A stretch of DNA of 64,000 nt from Pseudomonas putida (GTDB taxonomy: Bacteria > Pseudomonadota > Gammaproteobacteria > Pseudomonadales > Pseudomonadaceae), in NCBI RefSeq assembly GCF_004357765.1, contig NZ_SMTE01000010.1:124001-188000 (forward strand), in the 5' to 3' direction. The notes beneath the pieces were generated by a model. It had not been told where the DNA came from, made no database searches, and worked only from the letters and a program-made list of their open reading frames with translations. The translations under genes and the position numbers were made by a program. Shown here piece after piece: positions 55,213 to 64,000 of this stretch; positions within the stretch are counted from its first letter, which is position 1; each line of letters begins with the position of its first letter.

Positions 55213-56562
55213 ATGACCACGCGCATTCTCACCGGTATCACCACCACCGGCACTCCGCACCTGGGCAACTACGCCGGGGCCATCCGTCCGGCGATCGTCG
55301 CCAGCCAGCAGCCGGGTGCCGACTCGTTCTATTTCCTGGCCGACTACCACGCCCTGATCAAGTGCGACGACCCGCTGCGCATCCAGCGTTCGCGTCTGGA
55401 AATCGCTGCTACCTGGCTGGCCGGTGGGCTGGACCCGAACAAGGTGACCTTCTACCGTCAGTCCGATATCCCCGAAATTCCCGAGCTGACCTGGCTGCTC
55501 ACCTGTGTCGCTGCCAAGGGCCTGCTCAATCGCGCCCATGCCTACAAGGCCTCGGTGGACAAGAACGTGGAAAACGGCGAAGACCCGGACGCCGGTGTGA
55601 CCATGGGGCTTTTCAGCTACCCCGTGCTGATGGCCGCCGACATCCTGATGTTCAACGCCCACAAGGTGCCGGTTGGCCGTGACCAGATCCAGCACGTCGA
55701 GATGGCTCGCGACATCGGCCAGCGCTTCAATCACCTGTTCGGCCAGGGCAAGGATTTCTTCGCCCTGCCTGAGGCGGTGATCGAAGAAAGCGTGGCGACC
55801 CTTCCTGGGCTGGACGGCCGCAAGATGTCCAAGAGCTACGACAACACCATCCCGCTGTTCACCAGCGCCAAGGACATGAAAGACGCCATCTCGCGCATCG
55901 TCACCGACTCGCGCGCGCCCGGTGAGGCCAAGGATCCGGACAACGCGCACCTGTTCACCCTGTTCCAGGCCTTCTCCACCCCGGCGCAGTGCGCCGAGTT
56001 CCGCGACGAGCTATTGCAGGGGTTGGGTTGGGGCGAAGCCAAGCAGCGTCTGTTCCAGCTGCTCGACGGCCAGCTGGCAGAGAAGCGTGAGCACTATCAC
56101 CAACTCATCTCGCGCCCATCTGACCTGGAGGACATTCTCCTGGCCGGTGCTGCCAAGGCACGCAAGATCGCCACGCCGTTCCTCGAGCAGTTGCGTGAAG
56201 CCGTTGGCCTGCGTTCATTCCGCAGTAGCGTGCAGGCCACTGCCGAGGTCAAGAAGAAGGCCACCAAGACTGCGCGGTTCGTCAGCTTCCGCGACGAAGA
56301 TGGCAGCTTCCGCTTCCGCCTGCTGGGCGCCGATGGCGAGCAATTGCTGCTGTCGCGCAGCTTCGCCGACGGCAAGAGCGCGGGTTCCGTCAGCAAGCAG
56401 TTGCAGCAGGGTGGCGAGGCCGATGTGCGGGTCGAGGGGCTTGGTTTCAGTCTGTGGTTGAACGGCGAGCAGGTAGCCGACGGACCGCAGTTCGAGGCCG
56501 CCGAGGCCCGTGACGCGGCCATCCAGACCCTACGCGAGGCGCTTGCCCCGCAAGTGGACTGA
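55213..56562 (+). CDS. trpS: Tryptophanyl-tRNA synthetase with C-terminal extension
   Basis: A 449-residue class I synthetase. The HIGH-type motif is HLGN (residues 16-19) and the KMSKS loop is [10 protein letters not shown]. Residues 1 to about 332 cover a complete bacterial TrpS (usual length about 334). A further 117 residues follow; the part [20 protein letters not shown] (residues 355-374) with [10 protein letters not shown] resembles the YegP/DUF1508 repeat. I remember pseudomonad TrpS being long, but the added domain has no assigned role. It is joined to the hydrolase gene upstream and ends at a terminator. Confidence 0.95.
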   Translation: MTTRILTGITTTGTPHLGNYAGAIRPAIVASQQPGADSFYFLADYHALIKCDDPLRIQRSRLEIAATWLAGGLDPNKVTFYRQSDIPEIPELTWLLTCVAAKGLLNRAHAYKASVDKNVENGEDPDAGVTMGLFSYPVLMAADILMFNAHKVPVGRDQIQHVEMARDIGQRFNHLFGQGKDFFALPEAVIEESVATLPGLDGRKMSKSYDNTIPLFTSAKDMKDAISRIVTDSRAPGEAKDPDNAHLFTLFQAFSTPAQCAEFRDELLQGLGWGEAKQRLFQLLDGQLAEKREHYHQLISRPSDLEDILLAGAAKARKIATPFLEQLREAVGLRSFRSSVQATAEVKKKATKTARFVSFRDEDGSFRFRLLGADGEQLLLSRSFADGKSAGSVSKQLQQGGEADVRVEGLGFSLWLNGEQVADGPQFEAAEARDAAIQTLREALAPQVD

Positions 56563-56594
56563 GGCATATTGACGCAAGTCTGATTGCCATAAGG

Positions 56595-56627
56595 CGGGCC
56601 GGTCGCTACAGTGACGGCCCGTTTTTT
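56595..56627 (+). terminator. Intrinsic terminator after trpS
   Basis: CGGGCCG...CGGCCCG with a 13-nt loop, followed by TTTTTT. It lies 32 nt after the trpS stop and 20 nt before zapE. Confidence 0.85.
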
Positions 56628-56646
56628 GTTGCCTCGCTAACGAATC

Positions 56647-57741
56647 ATGACGCCCCTAGAACGATATCAAGCAGATCTGAAACGTCCCGACTTCTTCCAT
56701 GACGCGGCGCAGGAAACTGCGGTGCGTCACCTGCAGCGCCTGTACGATGACCTGGTGCACGCGCAGAACAACAAGCCCGGCATGTTCGGCAAGCTGTTCG
56801 GCAAGAAGGACCAGACGCCGGTCAAGGGCCTGTACTTCTGGGGTGGGGTGGGTCGTGGCAAGACCTATCTGGTCGATACCTTCTTCGAGGCACTGCCGTT
56901 CAAGCAGAAGATGCGGACGCACTTCCACCGCTTCATGAAGCGTGTGCATGAGGAAATGAAGACTCTCAAGGGTGAGAAGAATCCGCTGACCATCATCGCC
57001 AAGCGCTTCAGCGAAGAGGCCAAGGTGATCTGCTTCGACGAGTTCTTCGTGTCCGACATCACCGATGCGATGATCCTCGGCACCTTGATGGAGGAGCTGT
57101 TCAAGAACGGCGTATCGCTGGTGGCGACCTCCAACATCGTCCCGGACGGCCTTTATAAAGACGGCCTGCAGCGGGCGCGCTTCCTGCCTGCCATCGCCAT
57201 GATCAAGCAGTACACCGACGTGGTGAACGTCGACAGCGGGGTCGATTATCGCCTGCGTCATCTGGAACAGGCCGAACTGTTCCACCATCCGCTCAACGAG
57301 GCGGCGCACCAGAGCATGCGCGCCAGCTTCAAGGCGTTGACCCCGGAGTGCACCCAGGCTGTCGAGAACGACGTGCTGATGATCGAAAATCGTCCGATCA
57401 CAGCCCTGCGGACCTGCGACGACGTCGCCTGGTTCGACTTCCGTGCCCTGTGCGACGGGCCGCGTAGCCAGAATGACTACATCGAACTGGGCAAGATCTT
57501 CCACGCCGTGCTGCTAAGCAACGTCGAGCAGATGGGCGTGACCACCGACGACATTGCCCGCCGGTTCATCAACATGGTGGACGAGTTCTACGACCGCAAC
57601 GTCAAGCTGATCATCTCGGCCGAGGTCGAACTCAAGGACCTATACACCGGTGGGCGCCTGGCCTTCGAGTTCCAGCGTACCCTGAGCCGCTTGCTGGAGA
57701 TGCAGTCCCACGAGTTCCTGTCGCGGGCACACAAGCCCTGA
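56647..57741 (+). CDS. zapE: Cell division ATPase ZapE (AFG1-like)
   Basis: A 364-residue AFG1/ZapE ATPase. Walker A is GGVGRGKTYLVDTFF, Walker B CFDEFFVSDITDAM, and the sensor stretch SLVATSNIVPDGLYKDGLQR is characteristic. The C-terminal RLAFEFQRTLSRLLEMQSHE is family typical. ZapE binds FtsZ during division, especially under oxygen limitation. ATG 56647 opens with MTPLERYQADLKRPDF, the normal N-terminus. Confidence 0.95.
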   Translation: MTPLERYQADLKRPDFFHDAAQETAVRHLQRLYDDLVHAQNNKPGMFGKLFGKKDQTPVKGLYFWGGVGRGKTYLVDTFFEALPFKQKMRTHFHRFMKRVHEEMKTLKGEKNPLTIIAKRFSEEAKVICFDEFFVSDITDAMILGTLMEELFKNGVSLVATSNIVPDGLYKDGLQRARFLPAIAMIKQYTDVVNVDSGVDYRLRHLEQAELFHHPLNEAAHQSMRASFKALTPECTQAVENDVLMIENRPITALRTCDDVAWFDFRALCDGPRSQNDYIELGKIFHAVLLSNVEQMGVTTDDIARRFINMVDEFYDRNVKLIISAEVELKDLYTGGRLAFEFQRTLSRLLEMQSHEFLSRAHKP

Positions 57742-57770
57742 AGGGCAGCAACGCAAGCCTCAAGCTGCTG

Positions 57771-58769
57771 TCATGCCTCCTGCATGAACTGCTGCCGGTA
57801 CTGGTTGGGTGACAACTCGGTGTGCTGGCGGAACAACCGTGCAAAGAAGCTGGCATCGTCGTAGCCCACTTCGTAGCTGATGGTCTTGATGCTCTTGCGA
57901 GTGCTCGACAGCAGGCCCTTGGCCGTTTCGATCCGCAGCCGCTGCAGGTAATGCAGCGGCTTGTCGCCGGTGGCGCCCTGGAAACGGCGCATGAAGTTGC
58001 GGATGCTCATGCCATGGTTGCGCGCCACGTCCTCGAAGCGGAACTTGTCGGCGAAGTGCTCCTCCAGCCAGTGCTGAATCTGCAGGATGATCAGATCCTG
58101 GTGCAGCTTCTGGCCGCCGAAGCCCATGCGTCCCGGGGTGTAGTTGCGCTGCACTTCGTAGAGGATGTCACGCGACACGGCACGGGCCACGTTGGCGCCG
58201 CAGAAGCGTTCGATCAGATAGATGTAAAGGTCGCAGGCCGAGGTGGTGCCGCCGGCGCAATAGAGGTTGTCGGCATCGGTCAGGTGCTTGTCCTGGTTGA
58301 GCCGGACTTGTGGGAAGCGTTCGGCGAAACTGCCAAAGAAGCGCCAGTAGGTGGTCGCCTCCTTGCCGTCGAGCAGCCCTGCCTCGGCCAGCCAGAACAC
58401 TCCGCTGGCCTCGGCGCACAGCACCGCCCCGCGGGCATGCTGCTCACGCAACCAGGGCAGCACTTGCGGATAGCGTTGCAACAGGTTGTCGAAGTCGTCC
58501 CAGAAGGCGGGAAGAATGATCACATCGGCATCGTCCAGGGTGCCGTCGACCGGTAGTTGCACATTGCTGAAACTGTCCACCGGTTGCCCATCCGGGCTCA
58601 CCAGGGCGATCTCGAACATCGGTTGCAGGCCCAGGCCCATTTGCTTGCTGTAGCGCAGGCTGGCCAGGTGGAAGAAATCCTTGGCCTGCATCAGGGTAGA
58701 AGCGAATACCTTGTCGATGGCCAGGATGCTGACGCGGCGCAATGACGCCGAGGGTTGGGTAAACATCAT
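57771..58769 (-). CDS. GlxA-family AraC-type regulator (DJ-1/PfpI-like + HTH)
   Basis: A 332-residue regulator. The N-terminal half (about 10-190) is a DJ-1/PfpI (GATase1-like) domain with GAVLCAEASGVFWLAEAG, the nucleophile-elbow position. The C-terminal AraC/XylS HTH pair is at about 225-325 (FEDVARNHGMSIRNFMRRFQ, SYEVGYDDASFFARLFRQHT). This is the GlxA type, whose members include regulators of carnitine, arginine and betaine use; the ligand here is not evident. It is preceded by AAGAA and ATG-ATG. Confidence 0.9.
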   Translation of the reverse strand: MMFTQPSASLRRVSILAIDKVFASTLMQAKDFFHLASLRYSKQMGLGLQPMFEIALVSPDGQPVDSFSNVQLPVDGTLDDADVIILPAFWDDFDNLLQRYPQVLPWLREQHARGAVLCAEASGVFWLAEAGLLDGKEATTYWRFFGSFAERFPQVRLNQDKHLTDADNLYCAGGTTSACDLYIYLIERFCGANVARAVSRDILYEVQRNYTPGRMGFGGQKLHQDLIILQIQHWLEEHFADKFRFEDVARNHGMSIRNFMRRFQGATGDKPLHYLQRLRIETAKGLLSSTRKSIKTISYEVGYDDASFFARLFRQHTELSPNQYRQQFMQEA

Positions 58770-58908
58770 TGTCGTTGTTCTTATAGGGTAGAGTGGTCAA
58801 TCACCGGCTGGATCGTCTTATTTTTTGGCCGGTGTGTCTACCCCGATAGACCGCGTCGCATTCTTCGCGGCGCCGAACCGCCGCGAAGCAGGCGACACTG
58901 AACTCAGC

Positions 58909-59949
58909 TCAAGGCGCCGGGTTCGGCTGGTCCTGGTGAATCGCCTCGATCGCCGCCAGCAACTCGTCGCTGAGGCTCAGGTCCAGGCTCGCCAGGTTGC
59001 TGTCCAGTTGTTCCAGGCTGGTGGCGCCGATGATGTTGCTGGTGACGAACGGCTGACGGGTGACGAAGGCCAGGGCCATCTGCGCCGGGTCCAGTCCGTG
59101 GTCCTTGGCCAATTGCACATAGCGGCTGCAGGCCGCGACCGTCTGTGGGTTGGAGTAGCGGGCGAAGCGGCTGAACAGGGTCAGGCGGCCGTTTGCCGGG
59201 CGAGCGCCGTTTTCGTACTTGCCCGAGAGCATGCCGAAGGCCAGCGGGGAGTACGCCAGCAACCCGCATTGCTCACGGATCGCCACTTCTGCCAGGCCCA
59301 CCTCGAAGCTGCGGTTGAGCAGGTTGTACGGGTTCTGGATCGACACCGCGCGCGGCCAGCCGCGGCTTTCGGCCAGTTGCAAGAACTTCATGGTGCCCCA
59401 GGGGGTTTCGTTGGACAGGCCAATATGGCGGATCTTGCCAGCCCTGACCTGTTCATCCAGCACCTCTAGGGTTTCCTCCAGAGGGGTGAAAAGGTCCTGG
59501 GGAAGGTGCTGGTAGCCCAGTTTGCCGAAGAAGTTGGTGCTGCGTTCTGGCCAATGCAATTGGTACAGGTCGATGCGGTCGGTGTGCAGGCGCTCCAGGC
59601 TGGCATCCAACGCGGCGACGATGTGCTGGCGGTTGTGCTTGAGCTGGCCGTCGCGAATGTGGCTGATGCCATTGCCCGGACCGGCGACCTTGCTCGCTAG
59701 CACCCAGTCGTCGCGGTCGCCTTGCGTGCGGAACCAGTTGCCGATGATGCGCTCGGTGGCAGCATAGGTCTCCGGACGCGGTGGCACCGGGTACATCTCG
59801 GCGGTATCGATGAAGTTGATGCCGTGGGCCTTGGCCCGGGAAATCTGCTCGAAGGCCTCATCCTGGGTGTTCTGCTCGCCCCAGGTCATGGTGCCCAGGC
59901 ACAGGGCGCTGACGTCGAGGTCGGTACGACCGAGCTTGCGGTATTCCAT
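58909..59949 (-). CDS. Aldo/keto reductase (Tas-like)
   Basis: A 346-residue NADP-dependent aldo/keto reductase. MEYRKLGRTDLDVSALCLGT opens the barrel. The catalytic tetrad is visible: Asp and Tyr in IDTAEMYPVPP, Lys in WVLASKVAG, His in YQLHWPERSTN. The overall pattern fits E. coli Tas. I chose ATG 59949 because AGGAG lies about 9 nt upstream and the family starts there; the frame continues to 60078 without support. The substrate is unknown. Confidence 0.9.
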   Translation of the reverse strand: MEYRKLGRTDLDVSALCLGTMTWGEQNTQDEAFEQISRAKAHGINFIDTAEMYPVPPRPETYAATERIIGNWFRTQGDRDDWVLASKVAGPGNGISHIRDGQLKHNRQHIVAALDASLERLHTDRIDLYQLHWPERSTNFFGKLGYQHLPQDLFTPLEETLEVLDEQVRAGKIRHIGLSNETPWGTMKFLQLAESRGWPRAVSIQNPYNLLNRSFEVGLAEVAIREQCGLLAYSPLAFGMLSGKYENGARPANGRLTLFSRFARYSNPQTVAACSRYVQLAKDHGLDPAQMALAFVTRQPFVTSNIIGATSLEQLDSNLASLDLSLSDELLAAIEAIHQDQPNPAP

Positions 59950-60133
59950 CGGGAAGACTCTCCTGGCAAAGAAGCCCATAAAAGCAGGTTGAAATTTTTC
60001 GTGCAATCTGGATAATTCGGCAGCTCTCCGTATGGCGGAAGTGATGCACCGCCATGCAGGAAGAACCCCGTCGAACATTGGCGTGCCCGACCCGAGCCCC
60101 CAATAGCGTCAGTGTTCGGCTGCGCGCTTGCCC

Positions 60134-60162
60134 TTGGCAAGCCGTGCACTATCCAGTAAGAT
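60134..60162 (+). promoter_or_regulatory. Predicted sigma-70 promoter of rplM-rpsI
   Basis: TTGGCA (60134-60139), a 17-nt spacer, TAAGAT (60157-60162): five and four of six consensus bases at ideal spacing, about 40 nt before the rplM ATG. Confidence 0.65.
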
Positions 60163-60205
60163 TCGCCGTCTATTTTTCGCTGGGCGGCCTCTGAGGCTTT
60201 AGAGA

Positions 60206-60634
60206 ATGAAAACTTTTACTGCTAAACCGGAAACAGTAAAGCGCGAGTGGTTCGTAGTCGACGCCGCTGGCCAGACCCTGGGTCGTCTGGCTACCGAAAT
60301 CGCTAGCCGTCTGCGTGGCAAGCACAAACCAGAATACACCCCTCACGTTGACACCGGCGACTACATCGTCGTCATCAACGCCGAGCAGGTTCGTGTGACT
60401 GGTGCCAAGTCTTCCGACAAGATGTACTACTCCCACTCCGGTTTCCCGGGCGGTATCAAGGAAATCAACTTCGAGAAGTTGATCGCCAAGGCCCCTGAGC
60501 GTGTTATCGAAACCGCGGTCAAAGGCATGCTGCCTAAGAACCCGCTGGGTCGCGACATGTACCGTAAGCTGAAAGTGTACGCGGGTGCTGCTCACCCACA
60601 CACTGCTCAGCAGCCTCAAGAACTGAAGATCTAA
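60206..60634 (+). CDS. rplM: 50S ribosomal protein L13
   Basis: A 142-residue large-subunit protein. [40 protein letters not shown] and [20 protein letters not shown] are the L13 signatures, and the length is exact. It forms the rplM-rpsI operon, with 14 nt to rpsI. The leader carries GCCTCTGAGGC, a small hairpin before the start, possibly part of the feedback site. Confidence 0.98.
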   Translation: MKTFTAKPETVKREWFVVDAAGQTLGRLATEIASRLRGKHKPEYTPHVDTGDYIVVINAEQVRVTGAKSSDKMYYSHSGFPGGIKEINFEKLIAKAPERVIETAVKGMLPKNPLGRDMYRKLKVYAGAAHPHTAQQPQELKI

Positions 60635-60648
60635 CGGGATAGTTCATT

Positions 60649-61041
60649 ATGTCGGCGACTCAAAATTACGGCACTGGCCGTCGCAAGACCGCAACCGCTC
60701 GCGTTTTCCTGCGTCCGGGTACTGGTAACATCTCCATCAACAACCGTCCTCTGGACACCTTCTTCGGCCGCGAAACCGCTCGCATGGTTGTTCGCCAGCC
60801 GCTGGAGCTGACCGAGACCGTTGAGAAGTTCGACATCTACGTCACCGTCGCCGGTGGTGGTGTCAGCGGTCAAGCCGGTGCGATCCGTCACGGTATCACC
60901 CGCGCTCTGATGGAATACGACGAAACCCTGCGTGGCGCTCTGCGTCGTGCTGGCTACGTCACCCGCGATGCTCGTGAAGTCGAGCGTAAGAAAGTGGGTC
61001 TGCGTAAAGCGCGTAAGCGTCCTCAGTACTCCAAGCGTTAA
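60649..61041 (+). CDS. rpsI: 30S ribosomal protein S9
   Basis: A 130-residue small-subunit protein with [15 protein letters not shown] at the start, [14 protein letters not shown] at the end. The terminal KR reaches the P site of the ribosome. The length equals that of E. coli RpsI. A strong terminator follows. Confidence 0.98.
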   Translation: MSATQNYGTGRRKTATARVFLRPGTGNISINNRPLDTFFGRETARMVVRQPLELTETVEKFDIYVTVAGGGVSGQAGAIRHGITRALMEYDETLRGALRRAGYVTRDAREVERKKVGLRKARKRPQYSKR

Positions 61042-61060
61042 TACCGCTTCGGCAGTCGAG

Positions 61061-61095
61061 AAAAGCCCGGTTCCTTGGAACCGGGCTTTTTTTTT
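61061..61095 (+). terminator. Intrinsic terminator after rpsI
   Basis: AAAAGCCCGGTTCC / GGAACCGGGCTTTT around TT, continued by TTTTT: a 14-bp stem with T tract, 20 nt after the rpsI stop. Confidence 0.95.
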
Positions 61096-61190
61096 GGGCT
61101 TGAACTAACCTGTCAGCATGTCGGTGACCACTTGTCGCATAGACGCAGATCAAGCAAAGCGCGGGTTGTCGCCCCAGGTCGGGGTAATCA

Positions 61191-61220
61191 CCTTGTCACT
61201 GTGTGGATTTGTTTCTTACC
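61191..61220 (+). promoter_or_regulatory. Possible promoter of petABC
   Basis: TTGTCA near 61193 and TACCAT about 18 nt later give a weak sigma-70-like pair, about 85 nt before the petA ATG. No other candidate stands out in the 209 bp after the rpsI terminator. Confidence 0.3.
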
Positions 61221-61304
61221 ATGGCGACCGTTTTTGATGCCACTGACACAACCTAAGTAGAGGCCTGGTTCAACAGGCCAAGCAAGCTGATGGGAGAGGA
61301 CTGA

Positions 61305-61898
61305 ATGAGCAATGACGGCGTCAACGCAGGCCGGCGCCGCTTCCTCGTAGCCGCGACATCCGTGGTCGGGGCGGCGGGGGCAGTGGGGGCTGCGGTACCG
61401 TTCGTGGGGTCATGGTTTCCCAGTGCCAAGGCAAAGGCTGCCGGTGCACCGGTGAAGGTCAACGTCGCCAAGGTCGAACCCGGCCAGCAGATGGTGGCCG
61501 AATGGCGCGGCCAACCGGTGTTCATCGTGCGGCGAACCCAGGAAATCCTCGGCAACCTGAAGAAAATCGCCGGTGAGCTCGCCGACCCCGAATCCAAGGC
61601 TTCGGTACAACCAAAGTACGTCGACCCCGAGGTGCGCTCGATCAAGCCGGAAATCCTGCTCATCGTCGGCCTGTGTACTCATCTGGGTTGCTCGCCTACG
61701 TTCCGTCCCGAGGTGGCGCCTGCCGACCTGGGGCCGAAGTGGGTCGGTGGTTACTTCTGTCCTTGCCATGGTTCCCACTACGACCTCGCGGGGCGCGTCT
61801 ACAAGTCCCAGCCGGCTCCGCTGAACATGCCGGTGCCGCCGCATTCGTACGAGTCTGACGACATCATCGTCATCGGCGTTGATCAGGAGAACGCATGA
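61305..61898 (+). CDS. petA: Ubiquinol-cytochrome c reductase Rieske iron-sulfur subunit
   Basis: A 197-residue Rieske protein of the cytochrome bc1 complex. A twin-arginine type start (GRRRFL, residues 9-14) leads into the anchor helix (15-37). The 2Fe-2S ligands are Cys124-x-His126 with Cys129 (CTHLGC) and Cys152-x-Cys154-His155 (CPCHGSHYD). The stop overlaps petB by 4 nt (ATGA). Confidence 0.97.
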   Translation: MSNDGVNAGRRRFLVAATSVVGAAGAVGAAVPFVGSWFPSAKAKAAGAPVKVNVAKVEPGQQMVAEWRGQPVFIVRRTQEILGNLKKIAGELADPESKASVQPKYVDPEVRSIKPEILLIVGLCTHLGCSPTFRPEVAPADLGPKWVGGYFCPCHGSHYDLAGRVYKSQPAPLNMPVPPHSYESDDIIVIGVDQENA

Positions 61899-63109
61899 TG
61901 AGCAAGTTCATGGACTGGATCGATGCTCGCTTCCCCGCCACCAAGATGTGGGAAGACCACCTGAGCAAGTACTACGCGCCGAAAAATTTCAACTTCCTGT
62001 ATTTCTTTGGTTCCCTGGCACTGCTGGTGCTGGTGAACCAGATCGTCACTGGCGTCTGGCTGACCATGAGCTTCACGCCGTCGGCCGAGGAGGCCTTCGC
62101 CTCGGTCGAATACATCATGCGCGACGTCGAGTACGGCTGGATCCTGCGCTATCTGCACTCAACCGGCGCTTCGGCGTTCTTCATCGTCGTTTACCTGCAC
62201 ATGTTCCGCGGTCTGCTCTATGGTTCCTACCAGAAGCCGCGCGAGCTGGTCTGGCTGTTCGGCATGTTGATCTACCTGGCGCTGATGGCGGAAGCCTTCA
62301 TGGGCTACCTGCTGCCGTGGGGCCAGATGTCGTACTGGGGCGCCCAGGTGATCATCTCGCTGTTCGGTGCCATCCCGGTGATCGGTGCTGACCTCACGCA
62401 ATGGATTCGTGGTGACTACCTGATTTCAGGCATCACCTTGAACCGCTTCTTCGCCTTGCATGTCGTGGCACTGCCGATCGTGATCCTCGGCCTGGTGGTG
62501 CTGCACATTCTGGCCCTGCACGAAGTGGGGTCGAACAACCCTGATGGTGTAGACATCAAGAAGAAAAAGGATGAAAACGGCATTCCCCTCGACGGTATCC
62601 CGTTCCATCCGTACTACACCGTCAAGGATATCGTCGGCGTGGTGGTGTTCCTCTTCGTGTTCTGTGCTGTCGTGTTCTTCTTCCCGGAAATGGGCGGCTA
62701 CTTCCTCGAGAAGCCTAACTTCGAGCAGGCCAACGCATTCAAGACGCCAGAACACATCGCGCCGGTCTGGTACTTCACACCGTTCTACGCGATCTTGCGC
62801 GCCGTGCCTGACAAGCTGATGGGGGTCATCGCCATGGGTGCAGCCATCGCCGTGCTGTTCGTATTGCCCTGGCTCGACCGCAGCCCTGTGCGTTCCATGC
62901 GCTACAAGGGCTGGCTGAGCAAGATCTTCCTGCTGGTGTTCTGCGTGGCCTTCGTCATCCTCGGCATCCTGGGCGTGCTGGCGCCAACCCCGGGGCGTAC
63001 CTTGTTGTCGCAGGTCTGTACGGTGCTGTACTTCGCCTACTTCCTGCTGATGCCGTTCTACACAAGGCTCGAGAAGACCAAACCGGTTCCGGAAAGGGTG
63101 ACTGGCTGA
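61895..63109 (+). CDS. petB: Ubiquinol-cytochrome c reductase cytochrome b subunit
   Basis: A 404-residue membrane protein with about eight to nine helices. The heme ligands lie in LHSTGASAFFIVVYLHMFRG (helix B) and FFALHVVALPIVILGLVVLH (helix D). The quinol-site loop PEWY reads PVWY (HIAPVWYFTP), a variant seen in some proteobacteria. The start is ATG 61895 or 61898 (MMSKFMDW). petC begins 1 nt inside the stop. Confidence 0.97.
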   Translation: MMSKFMDWIDARFPATKMWEDHLSKYYAPKNFNFLYFFGSLALLVLVNQIVTGVWLTMSFTPSAEEAFASVEYIMRDVEYGWILRYLHSTGASAFFIVVYLHMFRGLLYGSYQKPRELVWLFGMLIYLALMAEAFMGYLLPWGQMSYWGAQVIISLFGAIPVIGADLTQWIRGDYLISGITLNRFFALHVVALPIVILGLVVLHILALHEVGSNNPDGVDIKKKKDENGIPLDGIPFHPYYTVKDIVGVVVFLFVFCAVVFFFPEMGGYFLEKPNFEQANAFKTPEHIAPVWYFTPFYAILRAVPDKLMGVIAMGAAIAVLFVLPWLDRSPVRSMRYKGWLSKIFLLVFCVAFVILGILGVLAPTPGRTLLSQVCTVLYFAYFLLMPFYTRLEKTKPVPERVTG

Positions 63110-63888
63110 TGAAAAAGTTGATTGCAGTATTACTGCTGGCAGTGATGCCGGCCTTCGCCCTCGCTGCCGAACATGGCCTGGAGCTGGACAAGGTCGATGT
63201 CGACCTCACCGACAAGGCGGCCTTGCAGGATGGTGCGCACACCTTCGTCAACTATTGCATGGGCTGCCACAGCGCCAAGTTCCAACGCTACGAGCGGGTC
63301 GCCGATGACTTGGGCATCCCGCACGAACTGATGCTGGAAAAGATGGTGTTCACCGGCGCCAAGATCGGCGATCACATGAAGATCGGTATGCAGCCGAGCG
63401 ATGCCAAGACCTGGTTCGGTGCAGCCCCGCCGGACCTGACCCTGGTGGCGCGGGTGCGCGGCAACGATTGGCTTTACAGCTACCTGCGCAGCTTCTACGA
63501 GGACAAGTCGCGGCCTTACGGGGTGAACAACAAGGTCTTCCCCAACGTCGGCATGCCTAACGTGCTGGCTGGCCTGCAGGGCAACCAGGTGATCGGTTGC
63601 AAGCAGGTGCAGAGCGTGGTCGATGGCAAGAAGCAATTCGACCCGCTAACTGGCACGCCGCTCACCCATGAAGCCTGTGACCAGCTGACCATCACGCCGA
63701 ATTCCGGTACCCTGACCACCGAGCAGTTCGACGAGAAGGTCAAGAACCTGGTGACCTTCCTGGCCTATTCGGCCAACCCGGTCAAACTGGAAAGTCAGCG
63801 CATCGGTACCTACGTGTTGCTGTTCCTGGCTTTCTTCTTCGTATTCGCCTATTTGCTCAAGCGCGAATACTGGAAGGACGTGCACTGA
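63109..63888 (+). CDS. petC: Ubiquinol-cytochrome c reductase cytochrome c1 subunit
   Basis: A 259-residue cytochrome c1. The signal peptide ends near ALA-AEHG (about residue 20), the heme attachment motif is CMGCH (50-54), and one C-terminal anchor helix (about 235-252) is followed by KREYWKDVH. It passes electrons from the Rieske protein to soluble cytochrome c. It closes the petABC operon and is followed by a large hairpin. Confidence 0.97.
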   Translation: MKKLIAVLLLAVMPAFALAAEHGLELDKVDVDLTDKAALQDGAHTFVNYCMGCHSAKFQRYERVADDLGIPHELMLEKMVFTGAKIGDHMKIGMQPSDAKTWFGAAPPDLTLVARVRGNDWLYSYLRSFYEDKSRPYGVNNKVFPNVGMPNVLAGLQGNQVIGCKQVQSVVDGKKQFDPLTGTPLTHEACDQLTITPNSGTLTTEQFDEKVKNLVTFLAYSANPVKLESQRIGTYVLLFLAFFFVFAYLLKREYWKDVH

Positions 63889-63912
63889 TCACGCAGTAGT
63901 TCTGGTTAGTTG

Positions 63913-63965
63913 AACGCGCCCTGGGCGCTGCCGCATTACAGCGCGGCAGCTCCCAGGGCGCGTTT
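63913..63965 (+). terminator. Terminator-like hairpin after petC
   Basis: AACGCGCCCTGGG pairs with CCCAGGGCGCGTT; after one mismatch GCTGCCGC pairs with GCGGCAGC around an 8-nt loop. The stem ends in TTTGCATTT, a modest T tract. Confidence 0.8.
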
Positions 63966-64000
63966 GCATTTGCAGTTTTACAAGCATCCCCATGCGAGGA

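Overview
The window is a GC-rich gammaproteobacterial chromosome segment, almost certainly from the Pseudomonas putida group. The complete alginate operon (algD-8-44-KEGXLIJFA), aapJQMP, algW, the fused cysNC, a methionine gamma-lyase with the known catalytic residues and the rplM-rpsI-petABC block all occur in the order I remember for P. putida. The palindromic REP units of the type that reads GGAGCGGG(C/T)TTGCCCGCGAAG agree with this. I found no tRNA, rRNA, CRISPR array, insertion sequence or prophage.

Layout. 1-587: 3' end of a membrane-anchored GT2 glycosyltransferase. 610-2652: GhrB-type 2-hydroxyacid reductase and a LysR regulator. 2844-7623: tripartite efflux operon (outer membrane lipoprotein, FUSC, DUF1656, HlyD). 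7631-8394: PrlF-YhaV type toxin-antitoxin pair behind a universal stress protein. 9132-14738: second LysR and a DHA2-MFS/HlyD/outer membrane efflux operon ending in a degenerate short SDR. 14735-16138: intact SDR and a small membrane protein. 16320-32378: alginate operon, transcribed leftward from algD, preceded by about 880 bp of regulatory DNA. 33257-40533: yaaA, a NodB-fold protein with an altered active site, PIN-PhoH, moaCDE, an RhlB-like helicase and an esterase. 40867-47139: amino acid ABC transporter, algW, Nif3-family protein. 47282-50117: sulfate activation genes cysD-cysNC. 50307-51773: an AT-richer accessory patch. 52017-53820: mdeR-mdeA. 53980-60000: zapG, hydrolase, trpS, zapE, GlxA-type regulator, aldo/keto reductase. 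60206-63888: rplM-rpsI and the cytochrome bc1 operon.

How genes work together. AlgA and AlgD make GDP-mannuronate. Alg8/Alg44 polymerise it under c-di-GMP control. AlgK/G/X/L, AlgI/J/F and AlgE modify, protect and export the polymer. AlgW, encoded about 13 kb away, is the protease that releases the sigma factor AlgU, and an AlgU-like promoter (GAACTT-N17-TCATA) lies about 435 bp upstream of algD. A strong hairpin followed by a T tract between algD and alg8 could attenuate transcription.

The most novel stretch is 50307-51773. It encodes a 180-residue bulb-type (MMBL/B-lectin) protein without a secretion signal. Four perfect 8-bp repeats lie inside its coding start, which would let it switch by slippage. 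Three tiny genes on the opposite strand flank it. They share a KCDMDP-x4-C motif; two are predicted lipoproteins and one is a decayed copy that lost its start codon and lipobox cysteine. I cannot assign a function to this group.
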